Shown here: piece after piece, positions 28,072 to 35,600 of the stretch
How the letters are laid out: every line of letters starts with the position of its first letter
How positions within the stretch are numbered: position 1 is the first letter of the stretch
Source: Providencia zhijiangensis
GTDB lineage: Bacteria; Pseudomonadota; Gammaproteobacteria; Enterobacterales; Enterobacteriaceae
Length of the DNA stretch: 64,000 nt
Direction of reading: 5' to 3'
Assembly (NCBI RefSeq): GCF_030315915.2
Contig: NZ_CP135990.1
Coordinates: 3,410,001-3,474,000 of the forward strand
Translations under genes and position numbers: made by a program
The notes under the pieces: model-generated
What the model was told of the DNA's origin: nothing
Seen by the model: only the letters and a program-made list of their open reading frames with translations
The model's database searches: none

Positions 28072-28371
28072 GGTAAACTTCCTCATTGTATGTTTGATAT
28101 TTACAGGGGTTTTTTCGTGTTCCCCTGTGATATGGATCATACTATGCCCTTTATTTTGAGATGAAAATTAGCTAATTTTGCTATAGTTATTCAAAATAAT
28201 TGAACAACAACCTATGTTGAGGTTACAAATTTGTGACAGGTTTATATCATTTTTTATTTATAATTTAGTATGTTATAAACTTTATGATCCGCGAGAAAAT
28301 TCGCTGGAAGCCAACTAAATTCTCCTTATAAATCAGCACAGAATGCTAAATTCAGTGACAAGAAAAACAAA
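28072..28371. other. Divergent promoter region between the BhsA-like gene and yhbQ
   Basis: About 300 AT-rich bases separate two divergent starts. I see no RNA gene, repeat or clear operator. It must hold both promoters. Confidence 0.5.
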
Positions 28372-28680
28372 ATGACACAGCAAAATTGGTCGCTTTACTT
28401 AATTCGGCAGAAAAATAACGCGTTATATTGTGGGATCACCACCGATGTTCAGCGGCGTTTTCAACAGCATGAAGCGGGAACTGGTGCCAAGGCACTAAAA
28501 GGTAAAGCGCCTTTGACCCTCGTTTTTCATTGTACTGCGGGGGATCGTTCTGAAGCATCTCAATTAGAATATCGAGTTAAGCAATTGAGTAAGCAGGCAA
28601 AAGAAAGGCTGGTCACTGACCAGCCTGATGATTTACAGCATTATTTAGCGGCTTACACATTGTCAAAATGCGATGAGTAA
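28372..28680 (+). CDS. yhbQ: GIY-YIG nuclease-domain protein YhbQ
   Basis: The 102-residue protein is a single GIY-YIG domain. It contains the first motif as [19 protein letters not shown] (YLI...YCGIT), the catalytic Arg in DVQRRFQQH, and the later Glu in [13 protein letters not shown]. coli YhbQ has nuclease activity on DNA in vitro and is linked to DNA damage tolerance. The gene is divergent from the BhsA-like gene, and its last 28 bases overlap the convergent yhbS end. Confidence 0.92.
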   Translation: MTQQNWSLYLIRQKNNALYCGITTDVQRRFQQHEAGTGAKALKGKAPLTLVFHCTAGDRSEASQLEYRVKQLSKQAKERLVTDQPDDLQHYLAAYTLSKCDE

Positions 28681-29156
28681 GTGACTTCACCTTTATGCTG
28701 GTCAATGGCGCCATTTTCGAGTCCGTAGACAAGAAAATGTTTCTGTAGACTTGGCCATTGGCAACGTAATTCATGGTTGGAAGCGGGTTCGAAACCAAAA
28801 CGCCCGTAGTAACCCTCATCACCGAGAACGACGACAGCCCCATAACCAAATTCATTTAGGCTATCTAACCCTTCATAAACCAATTTTTCCGCGATACCTT
28901 GGCCTTGATAGGCTTTTTTAACGGCTAATGGGGCGAGTCCTACCCATTGAACATCTTCACCATTCACATCAACCGGGGTAAACCCGACATAGCCAATAAC
29001 TTCGCCATCATCGTTGGTTGCCACCACACCGAGGGTCAATAACCCATCTTCACGCAGGTGCTGAACAAGATCTGCCTCCCCTTCAGTTGGGAAGGTTTCA
29101 CGTAATAGCGTGTCGATACCCATGGCATCAACCGGGATTTCTACACGTATCAGCAT
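28653..29156 (-). CDS. yhbS: GNAT-family acetyltransferase YhbS
   Basis: This is a predicted acyl-CoA N-acyltransferase of 167 residues. It has the acetyl-CoA binding loop [10 protein letters not shown] (preceded by [10 protein letters not shown]) and the family-specific [15 protein letters not shown], which marks the YhbS group. The substrate is unknown. Its start overlaps the ubiT stop by 7 bases, so it is coupled to ubiT on the minus strand. The 3' end overlaps yhbQ by 28 bases. E. coli has the same ubiT-yhbS-yhbQ order. Confidence 0.9.
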   Translation of the reverse strand: MLIRVEIPVDAMGIDTLLRETFPTEGEADLVQHLREDGLLTLGVVATNDDGEVIGYVGFTPVDVNGEDVQWVGLAPLAVKKAYQGQGIAEKLVYEGLDSLNEFGYGAVVVLGDEGYYGRFGFEPASNHELRCQWPSLQKHFLVYGLENGAIDQHKGEVTYSSHFDNV

Positions 29157-29674
29157 GAGGTTAACACAGGCGTTTTATGCTCTGCGTCCTCACTGTCTTG
29201 TACTGATTTAATCACATCAGCGAGCTGTAATAGACCAAAACGCAGCGGCGCAGGCATATTTTCAATTTCGAAGGCATCCATCAGGTTTTTAACATACAAA
29301 CCTAATTCAGTATCCCCTTCAATCACCAAACGGCGTTGGAAAAAGAGCGTATCGGGATCTTCTTTGCGGGCTGCGATCAATACCAGATCATTGGCATTGC
29401 CGCTGACACTGACATCCGGTTCAGCCTGCTTTTGTACCACCAGCTGACCGTCTTGTAAGCTGATAAACCAAACAAGCTCTAAATCTCGGATCTCAACTTT
29501 CAGCCATTTCCCTTCCAGAAAATCGAGTTCGCCTTCTTTAACAGATTCACGAAACTGCCAACTTAATAGTTGTTCGAGTATTTGACGCTGTACGACAAAT
29601 GGGGTCACTTTCAATGGAAACTTCAAAAATGAAGGGCCTTGAGTGATCAGTTGAGAACGAATTTTACCAAACAC
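29150..29674 (-). CDS. ubiT: SCP2-domain lipid carrier UbiT of the O2-independent ubiquinone pathway
   Basis: UbiT is a lipid-binding accessory factor needed, with UbiU and UbiV, to make ubiquinone without oxygen. An upstream ATG (29713) opens the frame, but GTG 29674 has GGGAG eight bases before it and gives 174 residues, the E. coli length. The SCP2 domain carries LSWQFRESVKEGELDFLEGKW and DPDTLFFQRRLVIEGDTE, highly conserved in the family. It is divergent from ubiUV across about 380 bases. Confidence 0.93.
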   Translation of the reverse strand: MFGKIRSQLITQGPSFLKFPLKVTPFVVQRQILEQLLSWQFRESVKEGELDFLEGKWLKVEIRDLELVWFISLQDGQLVVQKQAEPDVSVSGNANDLVLIAARKEDPDTLFFQRRLVIEGDTELGLYVKNLMDAFEIENMPAPLRFGLLQLADVIKSVQDSEDAEHKTPVLTSC

Positions 29675-30054
29675 AGTACTAACTCCCGTATCAATTATCT
29701 GTCCACTATGCATAACTACTGGTTAAAGCAGCCGCTTGGACAATTTTAATACCTATAATGACTAAGATTATAGATAACATTGATGTGTAGATGTAAAGAT
29801 AGTCAGAGATATACCGTTATTTATCCGATATAAGGACATATTTTGCCAAAAAATAACGTGATGATACCGATCCTATATCAATCTTTATCCATCTCGCCAA
29901 TATTTATTTCCAATAATCTCTACACTTTTATAATAGTCACGAAATAACTATCTCGCCTACAACATTCCAAGCTTCTCTGCGCTAAATCAAAACCTCTACC
30001 AGACCCCTTGTCTAGAATGACCAATTGCTAAATTTTTATACAGAGAAAAAGCTA
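29675..30054. other. Divergent ubiT / ubiUV control region
   Basis: The stretch is AT-rich and contains no gene. In E. coli ubiUV is activated by FNR under anaerobiosis. I looked for TTGATnnnnATCAA and found only poor half-sites (for example AAATCAA near 29983), so FNR control is not shown by the sequence. Confidence 0.5.
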
Positions 30055-31050
30055 ATGGAATTACTCTGCCCTGCGGGGAATTTACCTGCCTTAAAAGCTG
30101 CTGTTGATAATGGTGCCGATGCGGTGTACATCGGACTCAAAAATGATACTAACGCGCGCCATTTTGCAGGTTTGAATTTTACGGAAAAAAATCTGCATGA
30201 AGCAGAGCGTTATATCCACCAGCGTAAGCGTAAATTGCATATTGCGATAAACACCTTCGCTCACCCTGATGGTTATCAACGCTGGCAGAACTCTGTTGAT
30301 TTAGCGGCAGATCTAGGAGCCGATGCCCTGATCCTCGCCGATATAGCGATGTTAGAGTACGCGGCCAATAAATACCCGCATATTGAGCGCCATGTTTCTG
30401 TGCAAGCTTCTGCAACTAACACGGAAGCCATTCGTTTCTATCAGCGTAACTTTCAGGTACATCGTGTGGTGCTCCCTCGCGTGTTATCCATTCATCAAGT
30501 TAAACAACTCGCCAAAACCAGTCCTGTACCGCTGGAAGTGTTTGCTTTTGGTAGCTTGTGCATTATGGCTGAAGGCCGCTGCTATCTTTCTTCCTACTTA
30601 ACGGGAGAATCACCGAATACCGTCGGCGCTTGTTCTCCTGCACGTTTTGTTCGCTGGCAACAGACTGAAAATGGCATGGAATCCCGCCTCAATGATGTGC
30701 TGATCGACAGCTACCAAAAAAATGAAAATGCCGGTTATCCAACCCTGTGTAAAGGGCGCTATGTGGTGGATGAGCAGAAATACCATGTTCTTGAAGAGCC
30801 TACCAGTCTCAATACCATTGAGCTGCTACCTGAGCTGATGAGTGCCAATATCGCTTCGGTAAAAATTGAAGGTCGTCAACGCAGCCCTGCCTATGTCACC
30901 CAAGTGACCAAGATTTGGCGTCAGGCCATCAATCGCTATAAATCCAACCCAGACGGTTTTGTGACAGATCCTAGGTGGCTCAAAGCCCTTGGTGACCTTT
31001 CTGAAGGTAGCCAAACCACCCTTGGAGCGTATCACCGTAAATGGCAATAA
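30055..31050 (+). CDS. ubiU: UbiU, 4Fe-4S U32-family subunit of O2-independent ubiquinone hydroxylation
   Basis: UbiU forms a heterodimer with UbiV that hydroxylates ubiquinone precursors without O2. ATG 30055 gives 331 residues, exactly the E. coli length (MELLCPAGNLPALKAA start); the upstream ATG 30025 is not conserved. It is a U32-family TIM-barrel protein. The cluster cysteines are in GSLCIMAEGRCYLSS, VGACSPARF and YPTLCKGRY. ubiV follows after 42 bases. Confidence 0.96.
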   Translation: MELLCPAGNLPALKAAVDNGADAVYIGLKNDTNARHFAGLNFTEKNLHEAERYIHQRKRKLHIAINTFAHPDGYQRWQNSVDLAADLGADALILADIAMLEYAANKYPHIERHVSVQASATNTEAIRFYQRNFQVHRVVLPRVLSIHQVKQLAKTSPVPLEVFAFGSLCIMAEGRCYLSSYLTGESPNTVGACSPARFVRWQQTENGMESRLNDVLIDSYQKNENAGYPTLCKGRYVVDEQKYHVLEEPTSLNTIELLPELMSANIASVKIEGRQRSPAYVTQVTKIWRQAINRYKSNPDGFVTDPRWLKALGDLSEGSQTTLGAYHRKWQ

Positions 31051-31092
31051 CTGGCGCACATCATTCATCAGCATGGATTAATGGGTAACATA

Positions 31093-31968
31093 ATGAAATA
31101 TGCATTAGGCTCAGTACTGTATTACTGGCCAACATCAACTTTACAGGATTTTTATCAGCAGGCAGCAGACAGCGACGCGGACATTATTTATCTCGGGGAA
31201 ACGGTATGTAGCAAGCGCCGTGATATGAAACCCAATGACTGGATTGAGCTTGCTAAGCAGCTAGCGGGAAGCGGTAAACAGATTATTCTCAGCACTCTAG
31301 CACTACTACAAGCCCCCTCTGAGCTGAAAGAAATCAGTAAATTAGTCGATAATGGCGAGTTTTTGATTGAAGCGCACGATTTTGGTGTCGTCAACATGCT
31401 GGCAGAGCGCAAATTGCCTTTTGTAGCAGGTCATGGGCTTAACTGTTATAACGCCCCCTCACTGAATATTTTGCTACGCCAAGGCATGATGCGCTGGTGT
31501 ATGCCCGTTGAGCTTTCCCGTGACTGGCTGGTGAATTTGCTCAACCAATGTGAAGAGTTAGGTATTCGCGATAAGTTTGAAGTAGAGGTTTTCAGCTACG
31601 GTCACCTACCACTGGCTTATTCTGCCCGCTGTTTTACCGCTCGTTCGGAAAACCGCCAAAAAGATGAGTGCGAAACCTGCTGCATTAATTACCCGCAAGG
31701 GCGCAAAGTGATGTCACAGGAACAACAGCAAGTGTTCACGCTTAATGGCATCCAAACCCTGAGCGGCTACTGCTATAACTTAGGCAACGATATTTCGTCC
31801 ATGCAGGATTTGGTGGATATTGTGCGGGTTTCCCCTGAAAGCCTTGAGTCCCTCGATGTGATTAGGCAATTTAAAGCCAACCAATACGGGCAGTCCCCAC
31901 TGAGCATTCCCGACCAAAGCTGTAATGGCTATTGGCGTAATATTGCCGGATTAACCCTAGAGGCGTGA
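31093..31968 (+). CDS. ubiV: UbiV, 4Fe-4S U32-family subunit of O2-independent ubiquinone hydroxylation
   Basis: This is the partner of UbiU. I prefer ATG 31093 (MKYALGSVLYYWP, aligned with E. coli) over ATG 31081; the product is then 291 residues. Cluster cysteines are in ETVCSKRRD and RCFTARSE followed by DECETCC. The C-terminal segment SCNGYWRNIAGLTLEA is conserved. Its last codons and stop (31950-31970) recur almost exactly at 35614-35634 beyond the T6SS cassette, so the cassette inserted right behind ubiV. Confidence 0.96.
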   Translation: MKYALGSVLYYWPTSTLQDFYQQAADSDADIIYLGETVCSKRRDMKPNDWIELAKQLAGSGKQIILSTLALLQAPSELKEISKLVDNGEFLIEAHDFGVVNMLAERKLPFVAGHGLNCYNAPSLNILLRQGMMRWCMPVELSRDWLVNLLNQCEELGIRDKFEVEVFSYGHLPLAYSARCFTARSENRQKDECETCCINYPQGRKVMSQEQQQVFTLNGIQTLSGYCYNLGNDISSMQDLVDIVRVSPESLESLDVIRQFKANQYGQSPLSIPDQSCNGYWRNIAGLTLEA

Positions 31969-31970
31969 TG
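31950..31970 (+). repeat. Left direct repeat flanking the T6SS cargo cassette (ubiV 3' end)
   Basis: ATTAACCCTAGAGGCGTGATG covers the last ubiV codons and its stop. The right copy at 35614 differs at two of 21 positions, and weaker similarity (a TTTT...CTATTT stretch) continues past both copies. Confidence 0.7.
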
Positions 31971-32016
31971 GGCTTTTGTCTATTTTGACTCGATGATCTG
32001 TGATTAGTCTTATTCT

Positions 32017-32056
32017 TTAAGTTAAATTTAAGTTCACCATTGAAAATTTAACTTAA
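32017..32056. repeat. Perfect 13-bp inverted repeat upstream of the PAAR gene
   Basis: TTAAGTTAAATTT and AAATTTAACTTAA are separated by 14 bases. There is no T-run, so it is not a classical terminator. It could be an operator, a cruciform or an mRNA leader hairpin. Confidence 0.65.
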
Positions 32057-32063
32057 GTATAAA

Positions 32064-32100
32064 ATAATCAGTCCTCCATTATGGATGAGGACTGATTATG
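32064..32100 (+). promoter_or_regulatory. Hairpin enclosing the Shine-Dalgarno and start codon of the PAAR gene
   Basis: ATAATCAGTCCTC (32064-32076) pairs perfectly with GAGGACTGATTAT (32087-32099) across a 10-base loop. The right arm contains the GAGGA ribosome-binding site and the first two bases of the ATG at 32098. In mRNA this would hide the translation start, suggesting a translational switch. Confidence 0.7.
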
Positions 32101-32508
32101 GCAATAGGATATTTTTTGCGGGTAGGTGATAAAACAACCTGCGGAGGACAAATATTAACGGGAGACAATACCATGCAATGGTATGGTGTTGCCGGTGCTC
32201 GTGAAGGCGATATGGTCAGTTGCGGCAAGCATTCTGGACGATTTTATATTATTGGCGGCTGCCAAAGTGTTTGGGATGAAGGGCGCAAAGTCGCGGGAAC
32301 ACTTGAAAGCATCAGTTCATGCCCCTGTCGGGCTCGTTTTATTCATTCAATTCAAGACTGTTATAGTGATGAATATAGCGATAAAAGCAGCGCTATCCCC
32401 CCGGTATCACCATCAATTCCCCCTTCCATTGTTACCAAAAAAATCTGTATTAGTTGCTTAATGAAAGCGGCTGAGTCTGGGCAAATGTTAGTAGTGAGAG
32501 AAGGATAA
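32098..32508 (+). CDS. PAAR-domain T6SS spike-tip protein
   Basis: PAAR proteins cap the VgrG spike of the type VI secretion system and carry effectors. The first ~85 residues form the PAAR domain, beginning AIGYFLRVGDKTTCGGQILTG and continuing with glycine/cysteine-rich turns (MVSCGKHSGRFYIIGGCQS). The C-terminal ~50 residues form a Pro/Ser-rich linker (IPPVSPSIPPS) and a short Cys-containing tail. At 136 residues it has no fused toxin; the effector is a separate gene downstream. The ATG has GAGGA upstream, but both lie in a hairpin stem. No VgrG, Hcp or sheath gene lies in this window, so it must use a T6SS encoded elsewhere. Confidence 0.85.
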   Translation: MAIGYFLRVGDKTTCGGQILTGDNTMQWYGVAGAREGDMVSCGKHSGRFYIIGGCQSVWDEGRKVAGTLESISSCPCRARFIHSIQDCYSDEYSDKSSAIPPVSPSIPPSIVTKKICISCLMKAAESGQMLVVREG

Positions 32509-32514
32509 TGATCA

Positions 32515-33015
32515 ATGAATAATCAGCATCCTATTTTTAACTATTTTGAGCGTTACCCTGATGCCAAACATTATTGTCTGATTTGCGGACTACAGTATGA
32601 ACGCTACTTTGATGAAGCGCTTCAAAATAATTATGGAACAGCAAGCCCACTGTTTAAGCAACCTTCAGATACAGAAATCGCGTGGGCTGGCCCGTGGTTG
32701 ATTGATGTGACTCATCGGCATGACTTGCTGGCTGATTTAATGCAATTAGAGTCTAAATCTCCTGCATTATCTTGGCTAGTCAGTGATTTATCGTTGGATA
32801 AGTTAACGTCTCACTTCTCTGACCTTCTTAATGTGAGTTTACCTGATAACAAAACGGCATTATTCCGGTTTTATGATCCCCGCGTAACGCACAATATGCC
32901 CCAAGTTCTCACCCTTGAACAATTTAATGAGATAACGATGCCTCTCATTGCATGGTATTACCGCTTTGAAGGGCAATTTTATGCATTACAAGGAGGGCGA
33001 TTAAATGCAGTTTAG
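32515..33015 (+). CDS. DUF4123 protein, T6SS effector adaptor/chaperone
   Basis: DUF4123 (Tap/TEC) proteins load effectors onto the VgrG/PAAR spike. The 166-residue protein shows family features: an N-terminal YCLICGLQYERYF segment, WAGPWLIDVTHRHDLLADL, SWLVSDLSLDKLTSHFSDLL and the diagnostic FRFYDPRV. It begins 6 bases after the PAAR stop and overlaps the next gene by 11 bases, so the genes are translated together. Position between a PAAR gene and a toxin fits the adaptor role. Assignment rests on the pattern. Confidence 0.82.
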   Translation: MNNQHPIFNYFERYPDAKHYCLICGLQYERYFDEALQNNYGTASPLFKQPSDTEIAWAGPWLIDVTHRHDLLADLMQLESKSPALSWLVSDLSLDKLTSHFSDLLNVSLPDNKTALFRFYDPRVTHNMPQVLTLEQFNEITMPLIAWYYRFEGQFYALQGGRLNAV

Positions 33016-33343
33016 CGAAGAACAATTAACCAAAATTCAAAACATCGAGCAAAGTGATTATGTCGCCCAAGTTATTGCTGACTTTTATCGACATCACCCT
33101 GATAAATTACAAGTAATTGAAACATTAAATAGTCGTCTGCAATCTGCTTTTCGGTATTTGCTATCCCTAAGGTTTACCAAAGAGCCTTTAATTCGTTCTT
33201 TTTTGTTCTATGAAGCGTGCTCCCCTTACTTTTATTTGAAGCCTGAAATTAGAGATATGCTTGAGGAAAACGGTCGAAATCCAGAGCAGCAATACCAAGA
33301 TTTTTTACGGATAGCCATGAAATTGATTGAATGGAGAACTTAA
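33005..33343 (+). CDS. Small protein between the DUF4123 adaptor and the toxin, function unknown
   Basis: The 112-residue protein is predicted to be mostly helical and soluble (ADFYRHHPDKLQVIETLNS; FRYLLSLRFTKEPLIRSFLFYEA). I do not assign it to a named family. Small genes of this kind are often found right after DUF4123 genes in T6SS cargo operons, so a helper role in effector loading is possible. It overlaps the upstream gene by 11 bases, and the toxin ATG follows one base after its stop, so the four genes are one coupled operon. Confidence 0.7.
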   Translation: MQFSEEQLTKIQNIEQSDYVAQVIADFYRHHPDKLQVIETLNSRLQSAFRYLLSLRFTKEPLIRSFLFYEACSPYFYLKPEIRDMLEENGRNPEQQYQDFLRIAMKLIEWRT

Positions 33344-33344
33344 T

Positions 33345-34103
33345 ATGCCAGTTCCTTTAATTATTGCAGCTGCAGGAACGGTCACATTAGGTGGATTAGT
33401 GCTAGTCACCCATGAAGCCTCAAAAATCGGCTTCCCCTCTTCGTCAGGTAGTGGAGATGATGAGTGGGGAAATACTAGTTATGAAGATAAAATTCGGGAA
33501 TATGAAAGTATTGCGATCGGTGGCGAGTTTGATGATGAAGAAAAGAAACGAGGTAATAATCAAGGTGCTGCTGTAGGTGCTACAGCCGGGGCATCTGTTG
33601 GTGTTGCTGCCATTGAAGCCAGTAAAGGCTGTCAGGACTGCCCTGCGATCCCTTATATTGTTCCTCATCAAAATGATATTACCAATACACGCACGCCCAA
33701 TGCTTATGCGTATCAAGCAAGAATTTGTAATACACAAATCAGAACTGTCGATACCCCCGCAGGGCAAATGAGATACATTGATGAATGGAAGTGCACAATT
33801 CCCGTGCCAACCAGAACCCTAAACCCGTTAGTGGAATTTGATGGCTGGAAGCCTGATGAATGTAACTTTATTGAAACGAAAGATAACTTCGATTTTGCAT
33901 TTGATAAAGATGGTAATGTGAAGTCTTTTTTTAGTAAGGGCGGGAAACCACTTAAGCAAGCTTCAGAACAAAACTGGTTATGTGAATTTCCATTGAAAAA
34001 AAAGTCATATTCTGATTGGCATTTCTCTCAGAAAAACATGTATCTATTCTGTACTAGAATATTTCAATCATTACCACAAATTAGAACGCATCACACAACT
34101 TAA
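33345..34103 (+). CDS. Putative T6SS nuclease effector, Tox-REase-5-like
   Basis: This is the probable toxin of the cassette, 252 residues from ATG 33345 (GGAGAACT upstream; an in-frame ATG at 33327 lies within the previous gene). Residues 4-22 are hydrophobic, and a Gly/Ala-rich helix spans about 74-95 (GAAVGATAGASVGVAAI), as in T6SS effectors that need an adaptor. The C-terminal domain (~115-252) has AYQARI, EW, FDGW with D166, IETKD with E177-x-K179, and WHFSQ near the end. This pattern agrees with restriction-fold toxin Tox-REase-5, in which D...ExK forms the nuclease centre. The immunity-like genes that follow support a toxin. The family call is by pattern only. Confidence 0.65.
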   Translation: MPVPLIIAAAGTVTLGGLVLVTHEASKIGFPSSSGSGDDEWGNTSYEDKIREYESIAIGGEFDDEEKKRGNNQGAAVGATAGASVGVAAIEASKGCQDCPAIPYIVPHQNDITNTRTPNAYAYQARICNTQIRTVDTPAGQMRYIDEWKCTIPVPTRTLNPLVEFDGWKPDECNFIETKDNFDFAFDKDGNVKSFFSKGGKPLKQASEQNWLCEFPLKKKSYSDWHFSQKNMYLFCTRIFQSLPQIRTHHTT

Positions 34104-34116
34104 TATAGGTAAAATA

Positions 34117-34794
34117 ATGAATTTAAATATTGAATTGGATATTTCATTAAATGATAAAATGGTGAAAAGTACTGTTATTGACATATTTCAGTTTATGATT
34201 GAATTTTCAAAGAAAATGGCATCTGCTGAACCTGATATTTGGTATTTTTGTGGGGATTCACAAGAGGAAGCGTTAGAATATAAAGCATTTGAAAATGGCA
34301 AACCAACAAGTTTTTTTACAGATGAATATGAGATTAGCAATATAGAGGGTATTTGGGCTGGAGATGATAATGCACTAGTTATGGTTAGTAATGGAAGTGG
34401 TTCAGTCTATAGACTCAATTTTGATTTAAGAAGGGTTGTTAGTTTTAGCTTTGATATGTTGCTTGACCTTATCTCTGAAAGTGCAATTAAATTCAATTTA
34501 ATCGATATTAGAGTTAATACAAATGGCTATAGCTACCATCAAAGAAATGTTTTCCCTGATAAACTTCCCGTTGGCTGGATGCTTTATTTAAATAAAAAAA
34601 TAACGCAACAACAGGTTCCCATGGCAGCCCAGCTTATCCATATCGATAATGACAAAAATCACGGAACATTAATTATCAGTACTGACCATGTTTTTGATGG
34701 TGAAAATAAAGAGGATATTAAAAAAGCCAATGAAATCGAAATCCAGCTTGCTGGGCTGGGATTATTGCCGTTAATTCGGGAAATATATAGTTAG
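34117..34794 (+). CDS. Putative immunity protein (Imm52-like), first copy
   Basis: The 225-residue protein lies 13 bases after the toxin gene, the expected place for the cognate antitoxin. It is acidic, cytoplasmic (no signal or membrane segment) and AT-rich. Imm52 proteins commonly accompany Tox-REase-5 toxins, and the shared features (NVFPDKLPVGWMLYL; STDHVFDGEN) fit my memory of that family, but I cannot confirm it. The last ~75 residues are nearly identical to the next gene (34923-35600), while the first 150 are only partly similar. This suggests that the N-terminal part sets specificity and that the C-terminal part was homogenised by recombination. Confidence 0.65.
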   Translation: MNLNIELDISLNDKMVKSTVIDIFQFMIEFSKKMASAEPDIWYFCGDSQEEALEYKAFENGKPTSFFTDEYEISNIEGIWAGDDNALVMVSNGSGSVYRLNFDLRRVVSFSFDMLLDLISESAIKFNLIDIRVNTNGYSYHQRNVFPDKLPVGWMLYLNKKITQQQVPMAAQLIHIDNDKNHGTLIISTDHVFDGENKEDIKKANEIEIQLAGLGLLPLIREIYS

Positions 34795-34809
34795 GTTGTT
34801 ACGAGGTAT

Positions 34810-34854
34810 CTAGGGTACGATAACGTAGCAATCAACTCAATTATCGTACTCTAG
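34810..34854 (+). terminator. Strong hairpin between the two immunity genes
   Basis: CTAGGGTACGATAA pairs with TTATCGTACTCTAG (14 bp, one G-U) across 17 bases. It is followed by moderately T-rich sequence but no true T-run. It may attenuate or process the transcript so that the second immunity gene is expressed differently. Confidence 0.5.
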
Positions 34855-34922
34855 ACGCTAAACTCTATTTCTACATCTATTTATTAAAATCATGGTTAAA
34901 ATTACTTACACTAGGATAACTT

Positions 34923-35600
34923 ATGGATTTATCAATTAAAGTAGATATCGAATTACGTGAAGAAATATCAATCCCTTTGTTGATTAATATTTTTGAAAAA
35001 ATGATATTAACATGTGAGAGTATTACTAATGAAAAGGAAAGCTCATGGTACTTAACTGCTGACACTCTTGAAGAAGCATTACAAAAGAAAGCATTTAACC
35101 TATACACGCCGACTGATTTATTAAAAAACATGCCTTATTTTGATTGGATGGAATCAATATGGGCTAATGAAAACAAGGCATTAGATATAAAATATACAAG
35201 TTCAGGATTAATATATAATCTGGAATTTAAACTACGTGATATCAACCCGCCTAGTCAACCTAAACTAATTGAATCACTAAAAAAATATTTTTTAACCTAT
35301 AAAATAGTCTGTATAAGAATTGATACTAATAAATATAGATATAATAAAAGAAATGTTTTTCCAGACAGACTTCCCGTTGGCTGGATGCTTTATTTAAATA
35401 AAAAAATAACGCAACAACAGGTTCCCATGGCAGCTCAGCTTATCCATATTGATAATGAAAAAAATCACGGAACATTAATTATCAGTACCGACCATGTTTT
35501 TGATGGTGAAAATAAAGAGGATATTAAAAAAGCCAATGAAATCGAAATTCAGCTCGCTGGGTTGGGGTTACTGCCATTAATACGAGAGATATATAGTTAA
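34923..35600 (+). CDS. Putative immunity protein (Imm52-like), second copy
   Basis: This is a paralogue of the preceding gene with the same length (225 residues). The 5' two-thirds encode a clearly diverged protein (MDLSIKVDIELREE start), whereas from KRNVFPDRLPVGWMLYLNK onwards only one residue differs, and the DNA there is nearly the same (about 230 bp). No toxin gene stands directly before it, so it is either an orphan immunity gene protecting against a related toxin or a spare for recombination. A 128-base spacer with a strong hairpin separates it from the first copy. Confidence 0.65.
   Translation: MDLSIKVDIELREEISIPLLINIFEKMILTCESITNEKESSWYLTADTLEEALQKKAFNLYTPTDLLKNMPYFDWMESIWANENKALDIKYTSSGLIYNLEFKLRDINPPSQPKLIESLKKYFLTYKIVCIRIDTNKYRYNKRNVFPDRLPVGWMLYLNKKITQQQVPMAAQLIHIDNEKNHGTLIISTDHVFDGENKEDIKKANEIEIQLAGLGLLPLIREIYS

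Noticed and set aside
29714-30054. FNR box upstream of ubiUV
   Set aside because: Only weak half-sites were found; none matches TTGATnnnnATCAA well enough.
34103-34103. Frameshift at the 3' end of the putative toxin gene
   Set aside because: The other frames were read; the existing ending (WHFSQ ... THHT) fits the expected C-terminus of the domain, so the gene appears intact.
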